Under the pieces are notes generated by a model. The model did not search any database and had not been told where the DNA came from. It was given only the letters and a program-made list of their open reading frames with translations. The position numbers and the translations under genes are program-made. From Salinarimonas sp. (GTDB lineage Bacteria; Pseudomonadota; Alphaproteobacteria; Rhizobiales; Beijerinckiaceae), in NCBI RefSeq assembly GCF_040111675.1, contig NZ_CP157794.1:3679501-3743500 (forward strand): a DNA stretch of 64,000 nucleotides, read 5' to 3'. Shown here one piece after another: positions 26,472 to 33,966 of the stretch. Numbering within the stretch: the first letter of the stretch is position 1; each line of letters opens with the position of its first letter.

Positions 26472-27674
26472 ATGACGCCCCCGTCGGTCGCCGTCGTCGG
26501 CGCCGGCATCGGCGGGCTGACCGCGGCCCTCGCGCTCTCGCGCGCGGGGCTGCCGGTGACGCTCGTCGAGCGGCGCACGGGTTTCTCGGAGGTCGGCGCG
26601 GGGCTGCAGCTCTCGCCGAACGCGAGCCGCATCCTCATCGATCTCGGGCTCGGGCCCGCCCTGGCCAAGCGCGCGACCGAACCGGGGCGCGTGATCGTGC
26701 GCGCCGTCGGCTCGGGGCGGACGATCGCCGAGATCGCGCTCGGCGCGCACATGCGCGAGCGCCACGGCGCGCCCTACCTCGTGATCCACCGCGCCGACCT
26801 GCAGACGATCCTGCTCGACGCCGTGCGCGCGCGCCCCGGCGTGCGGCTCGTGATGGGCCGCGCGGTCGGCGCGCTCGAGCCGGACGAGACCGGCGTGACC
26901 CTGCGCCTCGCCCGCGAGAGCGGCGCGCGCGAGAGCCTGCGCGCGGACCTCGCGGTGGGCGCCGACGGCGTCTGGTCGAAGGCGCGGCGCGCCGTCGAGG
27001 GGCCGCGCGGCGCGATCCCGCCGGACTACCAGGGCTACGTCGCCTGGCGCGCCACCATCCCGCGCGCCGCCGCGCCGAAGGCGCTCGCCGGCGACGAGAC
27101 CGGGCTGTGGCTCGGCCGGCGGGCGCACGTGGTGCATTACCCGATCGCGGGGGGACGCGAGATCAACATCGTCGCCGTGCTGCGCCGCGAGGAACCCGTC
27201 GAGGGCTGGGCGACGCCGGGCGATGCGGGCGAGCTCGCCGCCGCCTTCGGCAAGGCGGCCCCTCCCCTCGCCGCGCTGCTCGGCCAGGCCGAGCGCTGGC
27301 TGCTCTGGTCTCTGTTCGACCGGCCCGCGGAGCGGATGGCGCGCGGGCGCGTGGCGCTGCTCGGCGACGCCGCGCATCCGGTGCTGCCCTTCCTCGCCCA
27401 GGGCGCGGCCCTCGCCGTCGAGGACGCCGCCTGCCTCGCGCAGAGGCTGTCGCATGCCTGCGAGACGGGCGGCGACCTCCCCGGCGCGCTCGCCGCCTAC
27501 GCCGCGGAGCGGCTGCCGCGGGCGAGGCGCGTGCAGAAGACGGCGCGCGCCAACGGCCGGATCTATCATGCGGGCGGCGTCGTGGCGCTCGGTCGAGACC
27601 TGACGATGAAGCGGCTCGGCGCGCGCGGGCTGGCCGAGCGCTACTCTTGGCTCTACGGCTGGCGCGACAATTGA
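26472..27674 (+). CDS. FAD-dependent monooxygenase (salicylate hydroxylase-like)
   Basis: 400-residue class A flavoprotein hydroxylase that would use NAD(P)H and O2 to hydroxylate an aromatic or related ring. The FAD-binding GxGxxG is VAVVGAGIGGLTAALALSR at the very N-terminus. The DG motif is VGADGVWSKAR near residue 163 and the second FAD motif is VALLGDAAHPVLPFLAQGAA at about 295. The substrate is unknown; ubiquinone-type hydroxylases are an alternative. It starts one base after the zinc-finger gene's stop. Confidence 0.87.
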   Translation: MTPPSVAVVGAGIGGLTAALALSRAGLPVTLVERRTGFSEVGAGLQLSPNASRILIDLGLGPALAKRATEPGRVIVRAVGSGRTIAEIALGAHMRERHGAPYLVIHRADLQTILLDAVRARPGVRLVMGRAVGALEPDETGVTLRLARESGARESLRADLAVGADGVWSKARRAVEGPRGAIPPDYQGYVAWRATIPRAAAPKALAGDETGLWLGRRAHVVHYPIAGGREINIVAVLRREEPVEGWATPGDAGELAAAFGKAAPPLAALLGQAERWLLWSLFDRPAERMARGRVALLGDAAHPVLPFLAQGAALAVEDAACLAQRLSHACETGGDLPGALAAYAAERLPRARRVQKTARANGRIYHAGGVVALGRDLTMKRLGARGLAERYSWLYGWRDN

Positions 27675-27726
27675 GCGTGGCAAGCTTCTTGCGACGGGGA
27701 GGCCGTATCCTGCGGCGGTCCGGTCC

Positions 27727-28575
27727 ATGCTCATTGCCCATCTCAGCGATCTCCACGCGGCGCCGCCGGGCGGCGCCACGCGCGCCGGCTTCGACGCCGA
27801 TGCTGCGCTGCACAAGGCTTTCCGGGCGCTGCATGCCCTCGATCCGCGGCCGGATCTGATCGTCGTCAGCGGCGATGTCGCCGAGGACGGCGAGGCGCAG
27901 GCCTACGCCCGAGTCGCGGAGCGGCTGCGCGCGCTCAAGCGCCCTGTGGTTGCGGTTCCTGGAAACCACGACGACGATGCGGAATTCGCCAGCTTTCTCC
28001 AGGCCTTGAACGGACAATCGCGCCTCCCGGCGCCACCCTTGTGCAGCGTGCGCGACTTCGCGGCCCTGCGCGTGATCGGCCTCGCCTCGCAGCAGCGGCT
28101 CACCAGCGCCGGCGCCCTCTCCGACGCGACCCTCGCCTGGCTCGACGCGACGCTGACCGACGCGCCCGGCCGCCCGACGCTGATCGTGGTCCACCATCCG
28201 CCCTTCCGCTGCGGCGTCGGCTTCATGGACCGGATCCGGCTGGTGGAGGGCGCGGCGCAGCTCGAATGCATCGTCGCCGCCCATCCCCAGGTGCTGGCGC
28301 TGCTCTGCGGCCACCATCACCGCGCCATGGAGACCCTGTTCGGCGGGCGGCCCTGCTACGTCGCCCCCGCCCTCTCCTACGCGGTCGGCCTCGACCTGCG
28401 CCCCGGCGGCGAGGGCGGCTACGCGGCCGAGCCCGCCGCCTTCCGCCTGCTGCACTACGACGGCCGCCGGCTCGTCTCGCACCTCGCCTATGTCGAGAGC
28501 GAGGGAGCGATGCGCCCGTTCCGGGACTGGGACGAGCCTGACCTCGCGGAGACGAGCGGGATCGAGCGGGCGTGA
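27727..28575 (+). CDS. Metallophosphoesterase (CpdA/GpdQ-like)
   Basis: 282-residue calcineurin-like phosphoesterase with two-metal site motifs in the right order: IAHLSDLHAAPPG (Asp, His), LIVVSGDVAEDG (Asp), VPGNHDDDAEF (Asn, His, Asp), LIVVHHPPFRCGV (His) and LLCGHHHRAME (His, His). Relatives cleave cyclic AMP (CpdA) or glycerophosphodiesters (GpdQ); the sequence does not decide between them. No signal peptide, so it is cytoplasmic. It follows the monooxygenase by 52 bases on the same strand. Confidence 0.87.
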   Translation: MLIAHLSDLHAAPPGGATRAGFDADAALHKAFRALHALDPRPDLIVVSGDVAEDGEAQAYARVAERLRALKRPVVAVPGNHDDDAEFASFLQALNGQSRLPAPPLCSVRDFAALRVIGLASQQRLTSAGALSDATLAWLDATLTDAPGRPTLIVVHHPPFRCGVGFMDRIRLVEGAAQLECIVAAHPQVLALLCGHHHRAMETLFGGRPCYVAPALSYAVGLDLRPGGEGGYAAEPAAFRLLHYDGRRLVSHLAYVESEGAMRPFRDWDEPDLAETSGIERA

Positions 28576-28601
28576 GCACGCCGGGCCCCGCAGACGAAGA
28601 A

Positions 28602-28627
28602 CCGGCGGAGGGTCTCCCCTCCGCCGG
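28602..28627. terminator. Hairpin between convergent phosphoesterase and nlpD-like genes
   Basis: Perfect 11-bp stem CCGGCGGAGGG/CCCTCCGCCGG with a 4-base loop, placed midway between two converging stop codons (28575 and 28682). There is no strong U-run on either side, so it is a probable bidirectional, not classic, terminator. Confidence 0.55.
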
Positions 28628-28681
28628 CGCTGATCGCGGTCGACGGGTCTCGAGGCGACGTCGCCCGGTCAGGTCGGGACC

Positions 28682-29818
28682 TCAGTTGGTCAGGTAGGGC
28701 ATGGGGTCGACGGGGTCGGCGCCCTTGCGGATCTCGAAGTGAAGCTGGGGCGAGGTGACGTTGCCGGTGCGCCCGGAATGGGCGATCACCTGCCCGCGGC
28801 GGACCTCGTCGCCGCGGCCCACCAGGAGCTGCGAATTGTGCGCGTAGGCGGAGACGTAGCCGTCGGCGTGGCGCACGAGGACGAGCTTGCCGTAGCCGCG
28901 CAGCTCCTCGCCGGCATAGGCCACCGTGCCGCCCTCGGCGGCGCGCACCGGCGTGCCTTCCGGCAGCGCGATGTTGATGCCCTCGTTGCCGGCCGTGCCG
29001 AAGCCGGCGATGACGCGGCCGCGGGCGGGCCAGCGGAAATCGAGATTCGAGGCCGGGTCGGGCAGGCGCGCCACCTGCGTCGGAGCGGATGGCGCGGGCG
29101 AAGGCTGCGCCGGCGCGGCCTGCTGGACGGGGGCTTGCTGGACAGCGGCCGGCGGCGGCGCGGCGGGCGTCGCGATCGCCGCCTGGCGCGCGGGCGCGGC
29201 GGGCGGAATCGGAGCGGCCGAGGAGATGGAGGCGGTCTGCGTCGGCGCCGCCGACCGTGCGCCCGGCGCACGCGGCGGGATCGGCGCGGCGGCGGACTGG
29301 ACCGGCAGCGGCGTCGCGCCGGCGGCGGAGGCGGTCTGCGCGCCCACGGCGTTGTAGACCGGGATCACCAGCGCGCGCCCGGGCTGCACCTCGGACGCCG
29401 AGGAGAGGCCGTTCACCCGCAAGAGCGCGTCGGCGGGCACGTTGTAGCGCCCCGCGATCGTGTCGAGCGTCTCGCCCTGGCGCACCACGATGGGCGTGCC
29501 GCCGAGCGCGCTCCAGCCGGCCGGGCCGGTGGCGCGCGGCGCGCCGGTCGCGGGCTGCGCCGGAAGAGAGGCGTTGGTGGCGCCGGTGACCGTCGGCTCC
29601 GGCAGCGGGGCGCTCGCCACCGCCATGGTCGGGGCGGCGCCGCCCGGCGCGGCCGCGGTCATGACGGGCTCCGGCCCGCTCCGGGAGAACGGGTTGCCGA
29701 AGGGATCGGCGAACCGCATCGTGTCGGCGCTGCACGCGCCGAGCGCGCCCGCCGCCAGCGCGACGACGGCCACCTTCGTCACAACGGGAAAGCGAGGGAG
29801 TGCCTGGGGGAAGCGCAT
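28682..29818 (-). CDS. nlpD: LysM and M23-domain lipoprotein, NlpD-like
   Basis: 378 residues. A lipobox, ALAAGALGACSAD (Cys about 28), predicts an envelope lipoprotein. A LysM domain lies at about 112-155 (IVVRQGETLDTIAGRYNVPA). A long Pro/Ala-rich linker follows, then a C-terminal LytM/M23 domain from about residue 255 with LDFRWPARGRVIAGFG, GINIALPEGTPVRAAEGGTV and LHFEIRKGADPVDP. Family members activate amidases during cell division. In many proteobacteria it follows surE-pcm; here pcm is present but separated from it by an inserted gene on the other strand. Confidence 0.88.
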   Translation of the reverse strand: MRFPQALPRFPVVTKVAVVALAAGALGACSADTMRFADPFGNPFSRSGPEPVMTAAAPGGAAPTMAVASAPLPEPTVTGATNASLPAQPATGAPRATGPAGWSALGGTPIVVRQGETLDTIAGRYNVPADALLRVNGLSSASEVQPGRALVIPVYNAVGAQTASAAGATPLPVQSAAAPIPPRAPGARSAAPTQTASISSAAPIPPAAPARQAAIATPAAPPPAAVQQAPVQQAAPAQPSPAPSAPTQVARLPDPASNLDFRWPARGRVIAGFGTAGNEGINIALPEGTPVRAAEGGTVAYAGEELRGYGKLVLVRHADGYVSAYAHNSQLLVGRGDEVRRGQVIAHSGRTGNVTSPQLHFEIRKGADPVDPMPYLTN

Positions 29819-30121
29819 CGACGCACCTGACCTTACGCGAACTAGTGTGTCAGCCGATTAAAAAGGCATTCAGGTTAAGCAAGCGTTGCGCGGCCGGTAG
29901 TGACCGGACCCTTCTTGCGAATTCGCGCTCCAGGCATCGGGATAGCGGCAACGTGGCGCCGTCGTTCGAGCGACGGTTCGAAGCCGCGCGGCGCCATGGA
30001 GCACACTCGATCTCGCGTCCGTCGGTGGAGCGAACCGCGGGGGGTAAGGGTTCGTCATGACCTTTCATGGTTCCGAGGCCTGCGCTACAAGAGGAAGCCT
30101 TCATCGAACAGCAGTCTCGAC
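29819..30121. other. Intergenic region between divergent nlpD-like and DUF91 genes
   Basis: 303 bases without a supported gene. On the minus strand, before nlpD, there is an AT-rich stretch (TTAATCGGCTGACACACTAG) with a weak promoter-like TTGCTT...TTTAAT pair. On the plus strand the frame of the DUF91 gene stays open through the region but has no family-like protein or ribosome-binding site. Confidence 0.35.
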
Positions 30122-31201
30122 ATGCCGATCCGTCACGCCCTTTGGACAATCTCACCCAAGCCATCGGAAGTGCCGCGCGCGAGCATGGCGTCGGAAGCGG
30201 AGCTCGAGCAGATGATCGTCGCTGCTCCGCGCATCCTTTCCGACGAGTGGATGCCGATCGGCCGGCAGGAGCAGACCGGCTTGGGAGGGCGGATAGACCT
30301 TCTGTGCATCGCACCCGACGGGGCACTGGTTCTCGTCGAGATCAAGCGTGACCGCACGCCTCGAGAGGTCGTAGCACAGGCGCTCGATTACGCATCCTGG
30401 CTGGAACGGCTCACGCCCGATCAGATCGTCGAAATCTTCAGCCGCTTCAAGCCGGGGCTGAGCCTGGCCGCCGAGTTCCAGGCATTCTTCGGAAGACGGC
30501 TGGACGAAGACTCGCTCAATGCGACCCATGAGATCATCATCGTCGCTTCGAGCCTCGATGCCAGCACTGAGCGAATCGTAGGCTACCTGAACGAACGCGG
30601 CGTTCCTGTGAACGTCCTCTTCTTCGAGGTTTTTGGCCACGGGTCTGAGAAGCTGCTGAGCCGCACGTGGCTGCTCGATCCGCGCGAGGTGCAGCTCACC
30701 GCCGCGACGAACATCGAAACCGGCGGCTCCGCGCCATGGAACGGCGAGTTCTATGTCAATTTCGGCGATGCGGAGTCGCGGAACTGGGAAGAGGCCGTTC
30801 GCTACGGCTTCGTCTGCGCCGGCGGTCGCGCCTGGTACAGCAATACGCTCTCTTTGCTCTCCGAAGGAGACCGGATCTGGGTCAACATTCCCGGGCATGG
30901 CTACGTCGGGGTCGGACGCGTCACGGGCCCGAAGAAAGCGGCGCGTGACCACACGATAGCCGGGAAGCCGGCCCTCGACGTTCTCCAGGAGGCGGAATAT
31001 CATAGCGACGTCGCCGATGATCCGGACCTCTGCGAATACTTCGTACCCGTGCGCTGGCTGCAAACGGTGCCGAAGGACGAGGCGGTGCGCGAACTCGGCT
31101 TCTTCGGCAACCAGAATACAGTCTGCAAGCCGAAGACTCCTGGCTGGCGCAGTACCGTGGACGTCTTGAAGACCCGGTTTCCCCGCTACGACGACGGCTG
31201 A
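30122..31201 (+). CDS. DUF91 / NucS-like PD-(D/E)XK nuclease-domain protein
   Basis: 359 residues. The N-terminal half matches the DUF91/NucS-type nuclease domain: GRQEQTGLGGRIDLLCIAPD, then LVLVEIKRDRTPREVVAQAL. The Asp at about 58, Glu about 73 and Lys about 75 form the PD-(D/E)XK core. The C-terminal half is uncharacterised but includes GDRIWVNIPGHGYVGVGRVT, resembling an EVE/PUA-like fold. The role is unknown; cleavage of damaged or foreign DNA is possible. Codon use is less GC-biased than its neighbours and it splits the usual pcm-nlpD pair on the opposite strand, both signs of acquisition. The start at 30122 fits the family's MPIRHALW opening, though no ribosome-binding site is evident. 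Confidence 0.72.
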   Translation: MPIRHALWTISPKPSEVPRASMASEAELEQMIVAAPRILSDEWMPIGRQEQTGLGGRIDLLCIAPDGALVLVEIKRDRTPREVVAQALDYASWLERLTPDQIVEIFSRFKPGLSLAAEFQAFFGRRLDEDSLNATHEIIIVASSLDASTERIVGYLNERGVPVNVLFFEVFGHGSEKLLSRTWLLDPREVQLTAATNIETGGSAPWNGEFYVNFGDAESRNWEEAVRYGFVCAGGRAWYSNTLSLLSEGDRIWVNIPGHGYVGVGRVTGPKKAARDHTIAGKPALDVLQEAEYHSDVADDPDLCEYFVPVRWLQTVPKDEAVRELGFFGNQNTVCKPKTPGWRSTVDVLKTRFPRYDDG

Positions 31202-31218
31202 CCAGCGCCTCGCGCCTG

Positions 31219-31893
31219 CTACCCCACCACCAGCGGCGCGATGCGCACGGCCGCGCCGACCTGCGTGTGGGGCGCACCGTCCGCGTCCTTGGCCAGCACG
31301 GCGAGGCGGGGGAAGCCGTCGACGGTCAGCGCGCCGACGAGGCGTCCGCCGGGGGCGAGGCGCTCGACGAGCGTGTCGGGGAAGTCGGGGACGGCGCCGT
31401 TGACGAGGATCTTGGCGAAGCGCTCGCGGTTGCGCCGGGGGGTGAGCCCGTCGCCGACGCCGAGCGCGATCTCCTCGGCGAGGTCGAGCTGGCCGAGACG
31501 CAGGGCCGCCGCGTCGGCGAGCGCCTCGATGCGCTCGACGCTCTCCACCCGCCCGCCGAGGCGCGCGAGAAGCGCCGCGACGTAGCCCGAGCCCGTGCCG
31601 ACCTCGTAGACGCTCTCCCCCTCCTCGAGCCGCAGCTGCACCAGCATGGCGGCGACGGTGGTGGGGGCCGACATGGTCTGGCCGTAGGGCAGCGGCAGGG
31701 CGACGTCGGAGCGCGAGAGGTCGGCGAAGCGGCGCGGGGCGAAGAGGTTGCGCGGCACGCGCTCCATGGCGCCGAGCACGGTCTTGTCGCGGAAGCCCTT
31801 GGCGCGCAGCGCGAGGACGAAGGCCGCCGTCTCGACGGCCTCGGCGTCGAGCGTCGGATCCCCCTCGCGCAGACCTTCCCTGTCGACCCGCAT
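31219..31893 (-). CDS. pcm: Protein-L-isoaspartate O-methyltransferase
   Basis: 224-residue SAM-dependent methyltransferase family that repairs isoaspartyl residues in ageing proteins. It has MERVPRNLFAPRRFADLSRS, LPYGQTMSAPTTVAAM and the SAM motif I YEVGTGSGYVAALLARLG (about 92-109). The lid and C-terminal substrate region diverge from the E. coli enzyme, and the usual DGTxG loop is GDGLTPR, so activity on isoaspartate is likely but not certain. A TTAA-N7-TTCA element lies upstream (31927-31941). Confidence 0.85.
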   Translation of the reverse strand: MRVDREGLREGDPTLDAEAVETAAFVLALRAKGFRDKTVLGAMERVPRNLFAPRRFADLSRSDVALPLPYGQTMSAPTTVAAMLVQLRLEEGESVYEVGTGSGYVAALLARLGGRVESVERIEALADAAALRLGQLDLAEEIALGVGDGLTPRRNRERFAKILVNGAVPDFPDTLVERLAPGGRLVGALTVDGFPRLAVLAKDADGAPHTQVGAAVRIAPLVVG

Positions 31894-31926
31894 GTCTCCT
31901 CCGGCGCGGAGGCTAGCCCGGATCGG

Positions 31927-31941
31927 TTAACGGATCATTCA
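31927..31941. promoter_or_regulatory. CtrA-like half-conserved site upstream of pcm
   Basis: TTAACGGATCATTCA matches the CtrA consensus TTAA-N7-TTAA with one mismatch. It is 34 bases before the pcm start. A single-mismatch site can occur by chance, so this is weak on its own. Confidence 0.3.
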
Positions 31942-31958
31942 CCTTGGGAAAGCCGCGC

Positions 31959-32480
31959 TCACTCCGCCTCGCGCAGCACGATCTCCGCCATCATGTCGAG
32001 GCCGATCCGCTCGAGGTCCTCGCGCACGGCGGTGGCCGAGACGCCGTCGGGGATGACGATCCGCGCCTTGGCCGAGAACAGCGCCTCGCCGGACATCGAG
32101 CCGGTGAAGACCTGCGTCTCGAGCTCGTCGATGCTCACGCGGCGCGCGGCGAGGCGGTCCGAGATGTCGCGCACGATGCCGGGATGATCCGAGCAGGTGA
32201 GCTCCAGCACGGCGCGCTGGCCCGCGGGCACGGCCGGCCCCTCCGAGCGCCGGGCCAGGACCGTGACGCCCTCCTCCGCCAGGCGCGTGAGCCCCGCCTC
32301 GAGCGCGCCGGCGTTCTCCTCCGGCAGCGCCACGCGCACGATGCCGGCGAAGTCGCCGCCGAGGCGGGCCATGGACGAATCGATCCAGTTGCCCCTCTGC
32401 GCGACGATCTCCGCCGCGAGGCGGTTCACCAGGCCCGGCCGGTCGCGCGCGATCACGCTGAGCACCATCTCGATCGTCAC
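31959..32480 (-). CDS. Double ACT-domain protein (GcvR-like)
   Basis: 173 residues made of two ACT domains: the first opens EMVLSVIARDRPGLVNRLAA, the second ELTCSDHPGIVRDISDRLAA, each with the Gly-Leu/Ile of the ligand-binding turn. GcvR, the glycine cleavage repressor, has this arrangement. Many alphaproteobacterial homologues are only annotated as amino-acid-binding regulators, so the target is unknown. It has no DNA-binding domain and would act through a partner. The pcm gene lies downstream on the same strand. Confidence 0.8.
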   Translation of the reverse strand: MTIEMVLSVIARDRPGLVNRLAAEIVAQRGNWIDSSMARLGGDFAGIVRVALPEENAGALEAGLTRLAEEGVTVLARRSEGPAVPAGQRAVLELTCSDHPGIVRDISDRLAARRVSIDELETQVFTGSMSGEALFSAKARIVIPDGVSATAVREDLERIGLDMMAEIVLREAE

Positions 32481-32572
32481 GACGCGTCTCCTCCCGTGTC
32501 TCTCCGTCCGCGCGATGACGCGCGCGCGCGACCGTGCATGTCAAGCCGCGACCGCCGGGGAATGCTCCAGCC

Positions 32573-32585
32573 TAGACTTGGTCTA
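32573..32585. promoter_or_regulatory. Perfect 5-3-5 palindrome before the CPVTG protein gene
   Basis: TAGAC-TTG-GTCTA, directly followed by AATTATAACC, lies in an AT-rich island about 115 bases before the next plus-strand gene and about 95 bases from the start of the ACT gene. This position suits an operator over a divergent promoter. The cognate regulator is unknown. Confidence 0.4.
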
Positions 32586-32698
32586 ATTATAACCTATTGA
32601 TCCAACTCGTCTTTTTTCTTGACTGCATCATCCGATCCGGCAACCTACGGATCAGCTTCGAGCGCGGGCCTTGACCCCGACGGTCTGGAGACGACGCC

Positions 32699-33232
32699 AT
32701 GACGACGCCACCGATCCAGGCGCCCGCCGGGCGCGCCTGTCCCGTGACGGGGCTCGCCGCCCTGCCGACCGCCCCCATCCTCGTGCAGGACGCGCTCGAG
32801 ACCGCCTGCGAGGCGCCCTGCCCCGTCGCCGGGGCCGGCGCGCGCCTCGTCGCGGATCTGTGCCCGGAGGCGCCCGAGCGCCTGGCGCTCGCGGTGTTCC
32901 GCTATCTCGCCGCCGCGCGCGAGACGCGCGAGGCCGATTGCGTCGACGCCGCCTTCGCCGAGGCGGAAGCCTCGCTGCCGCCGGAGGAGGCGGGCCTCCT
33001 CGTCGGCGCGCTGGGCGGGCTCGTGCGCGCCTTCGCGGCGGAGACGGGCCGCGAGCCGGCGACGCTGCCCGCCTCCTGCTGCCGCGCCACGGCCGACGAG
33101 GCGGGGCTCGTCGCGCTCCTGGCTCGGGCGCGCGCCGGCGACGCGCTGCCGGAGAGCCGCCTCGCCCGCACCGCCCGCGCCGTCGCGCGGCTGCTCGAGA
33201 CCGCGGCCGCGCCCGCGATCGCCGCGCAGTGA
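32699..33232 (+). CDS. Unrecognised Cys-containing small protein
   Basis: 177 residues, Ala/Glu-rich, largely helical, with no membrane segment. The N-terminus holds two similar motifs, ACPVTG (about residue 14) and PCPVAG (about 40), and a later PASCCRATADEAG; the paired Cys-Pro-Val motifs could bind a metal or a cluster, but that is a guess. I do not recognise a family. It opens a run of three small plus-strand genes (next ones at 33243 and 33526) spaced by about 10 and 34 bases, so they are probably co-transcribed from the AT-rich promoter region upstream. Confidence 0.6.
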   Translation: MTTPPIQAPAGRACPVTGLAALPTAPILVQDALETACEAPCPVAGAGARLVADLCPEAPERLALAVFRYLAAARETREADCVDAAFAEAEASLPPEEAGLLVGALGGLVRAFAAETGREPATLPASCCRATADEAGLVALLARARAGDALPESRLARTARAVARLLETAAAPAIAAQ

Positions 33233-33242
33233 GGGCCGCGCC

Positions 33243-33491
33243 ATGATCCCCATCGACGGCGCCTACACCAAGGCCGATCTCGCCGCCGCCCGCCGGCGCG
33301 CCCGCCACGCCCGCGACAAGGCGGAGCGCTACCGCGGGACATCCGCCCAGATGCGCCGCAAGCTCGAGGCGCAGGCCGCCATGGCCGAGACCGAGGCGAA
33401 CCTGATCGCGTACGCGCTCGGCGAGGACGAGACGCCCGAGCACCAGGCGTCCCGCCGGCGCGCCGCCGCCGAGGCCGACGCGCAGGCCTGA
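33243..33491 (+). CDS. Small hypothetical charged helical protein
   Basis: 82 residues with a strongly helical, Arg/Ala/Glu-rich composition (LAAARRRARHARDKAERYRG) suggestive of a short coiled coil. No known family was recognised. It starts 11 bases after the stop of the CPVTG protein gene, with GAGGG just upstream, so it is likely in the same transcript. Confidence 0.6.
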   Translation: MIPIDGAYTKADLAAARRRARHARDKAERYRGTSAQMRRKLEAQAAMAETEANLIAYALGEDETPEHQASRRRAAAEADAQA

Positions 33492-33525
33492 GGGAGCCTC
33501 CCCGCGCCTCGCGCGTTGCCCCGGG

Positions 33526-33912
33526 GTGTCCGACCACGCCACCCCGCCACGCGACGACGCCGACGCGTCGCGCCGCCACCGCGACGATCTGGCCGAGGAC
33601 CGCACGCGGCTGGCCAACGAGCGCACGCTCGCCGCCTGGTGGCGCACCGCCATGGCGGCGATCGCGGCGGCGGTCGTCTTCCCGCGCCTGTTCTCCGAGA
33701 TCGAGCCCGACTGGCTGATCCGCGCCGGCGCGACCGTGCTCGCCTTCGTCGCGCTGCTGATGCTCGGCGTCGGCTGGCGGCGCTACAGCGTGACGACGCG
33801 GCGCATCGGCGCGAACCATGTCGGACCGTTCTCGCGCCTGCCGCTCGCGATCGGCACGCTGCTCCTCGCCGCGGTGGCGCTCCTCGCCGGCGGCCTCGCG
33901 TGGCTGTCTTAA
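33526..33912 (+). CDS. DUF202 family membrane protein (YidH-like)
   Basis: 128 residues. The charged N-terminus leads into the DUF202 signature RTRLANERTLAAWWRTAMAA, then three hydrophobic helices (about 42-60, 66-85 and 103-127). The function of the family is unknown. The start is GTG at 33526; a later ATG would cut into the first helix, so GTG is preferred. Its stop overlaps a possible CtrA-like site before flhA. Confidence 0.8.
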   Translation: MSDHATPPRDDADASRRHRDDLAEDRTRLANERTLAAWWRTAMAAIAAAVVFPRLFSEIEPDWLIRAGATVLAFVALLMLGVGWRRYSVTTRRIGANHVGPFSRLPLAIGTLLLAAVALLAGGLAWLS

Positions 33913-33923
33913 CGCTTCGTTCA
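33909..33923. promoter_or_regulatory. CtrA-like site upstream of flhA
   Basis: TTAACGCTTCGTTCA fits TTAA-N7-TTAA with one mismatch and lies 44 bases before the flhA start. CtrA control of early flagellar genes is well known in alphaproteobacteria, which raises the prior, but the site is imperfect. Confidence 0.35.
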
Positions 33924-33966
33924 CCATCCGCCCGGCAAGACTTGCCTATCTGGAGCGAGGGCGCGG

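Noticed and set aside
30122..31201. Part of a restriction-modification or multi-gene defence system
   Set aside because: No methyltransferase, helicase or other defence gene is adjacent; only a stand-alone nuclease-like protein is supported.
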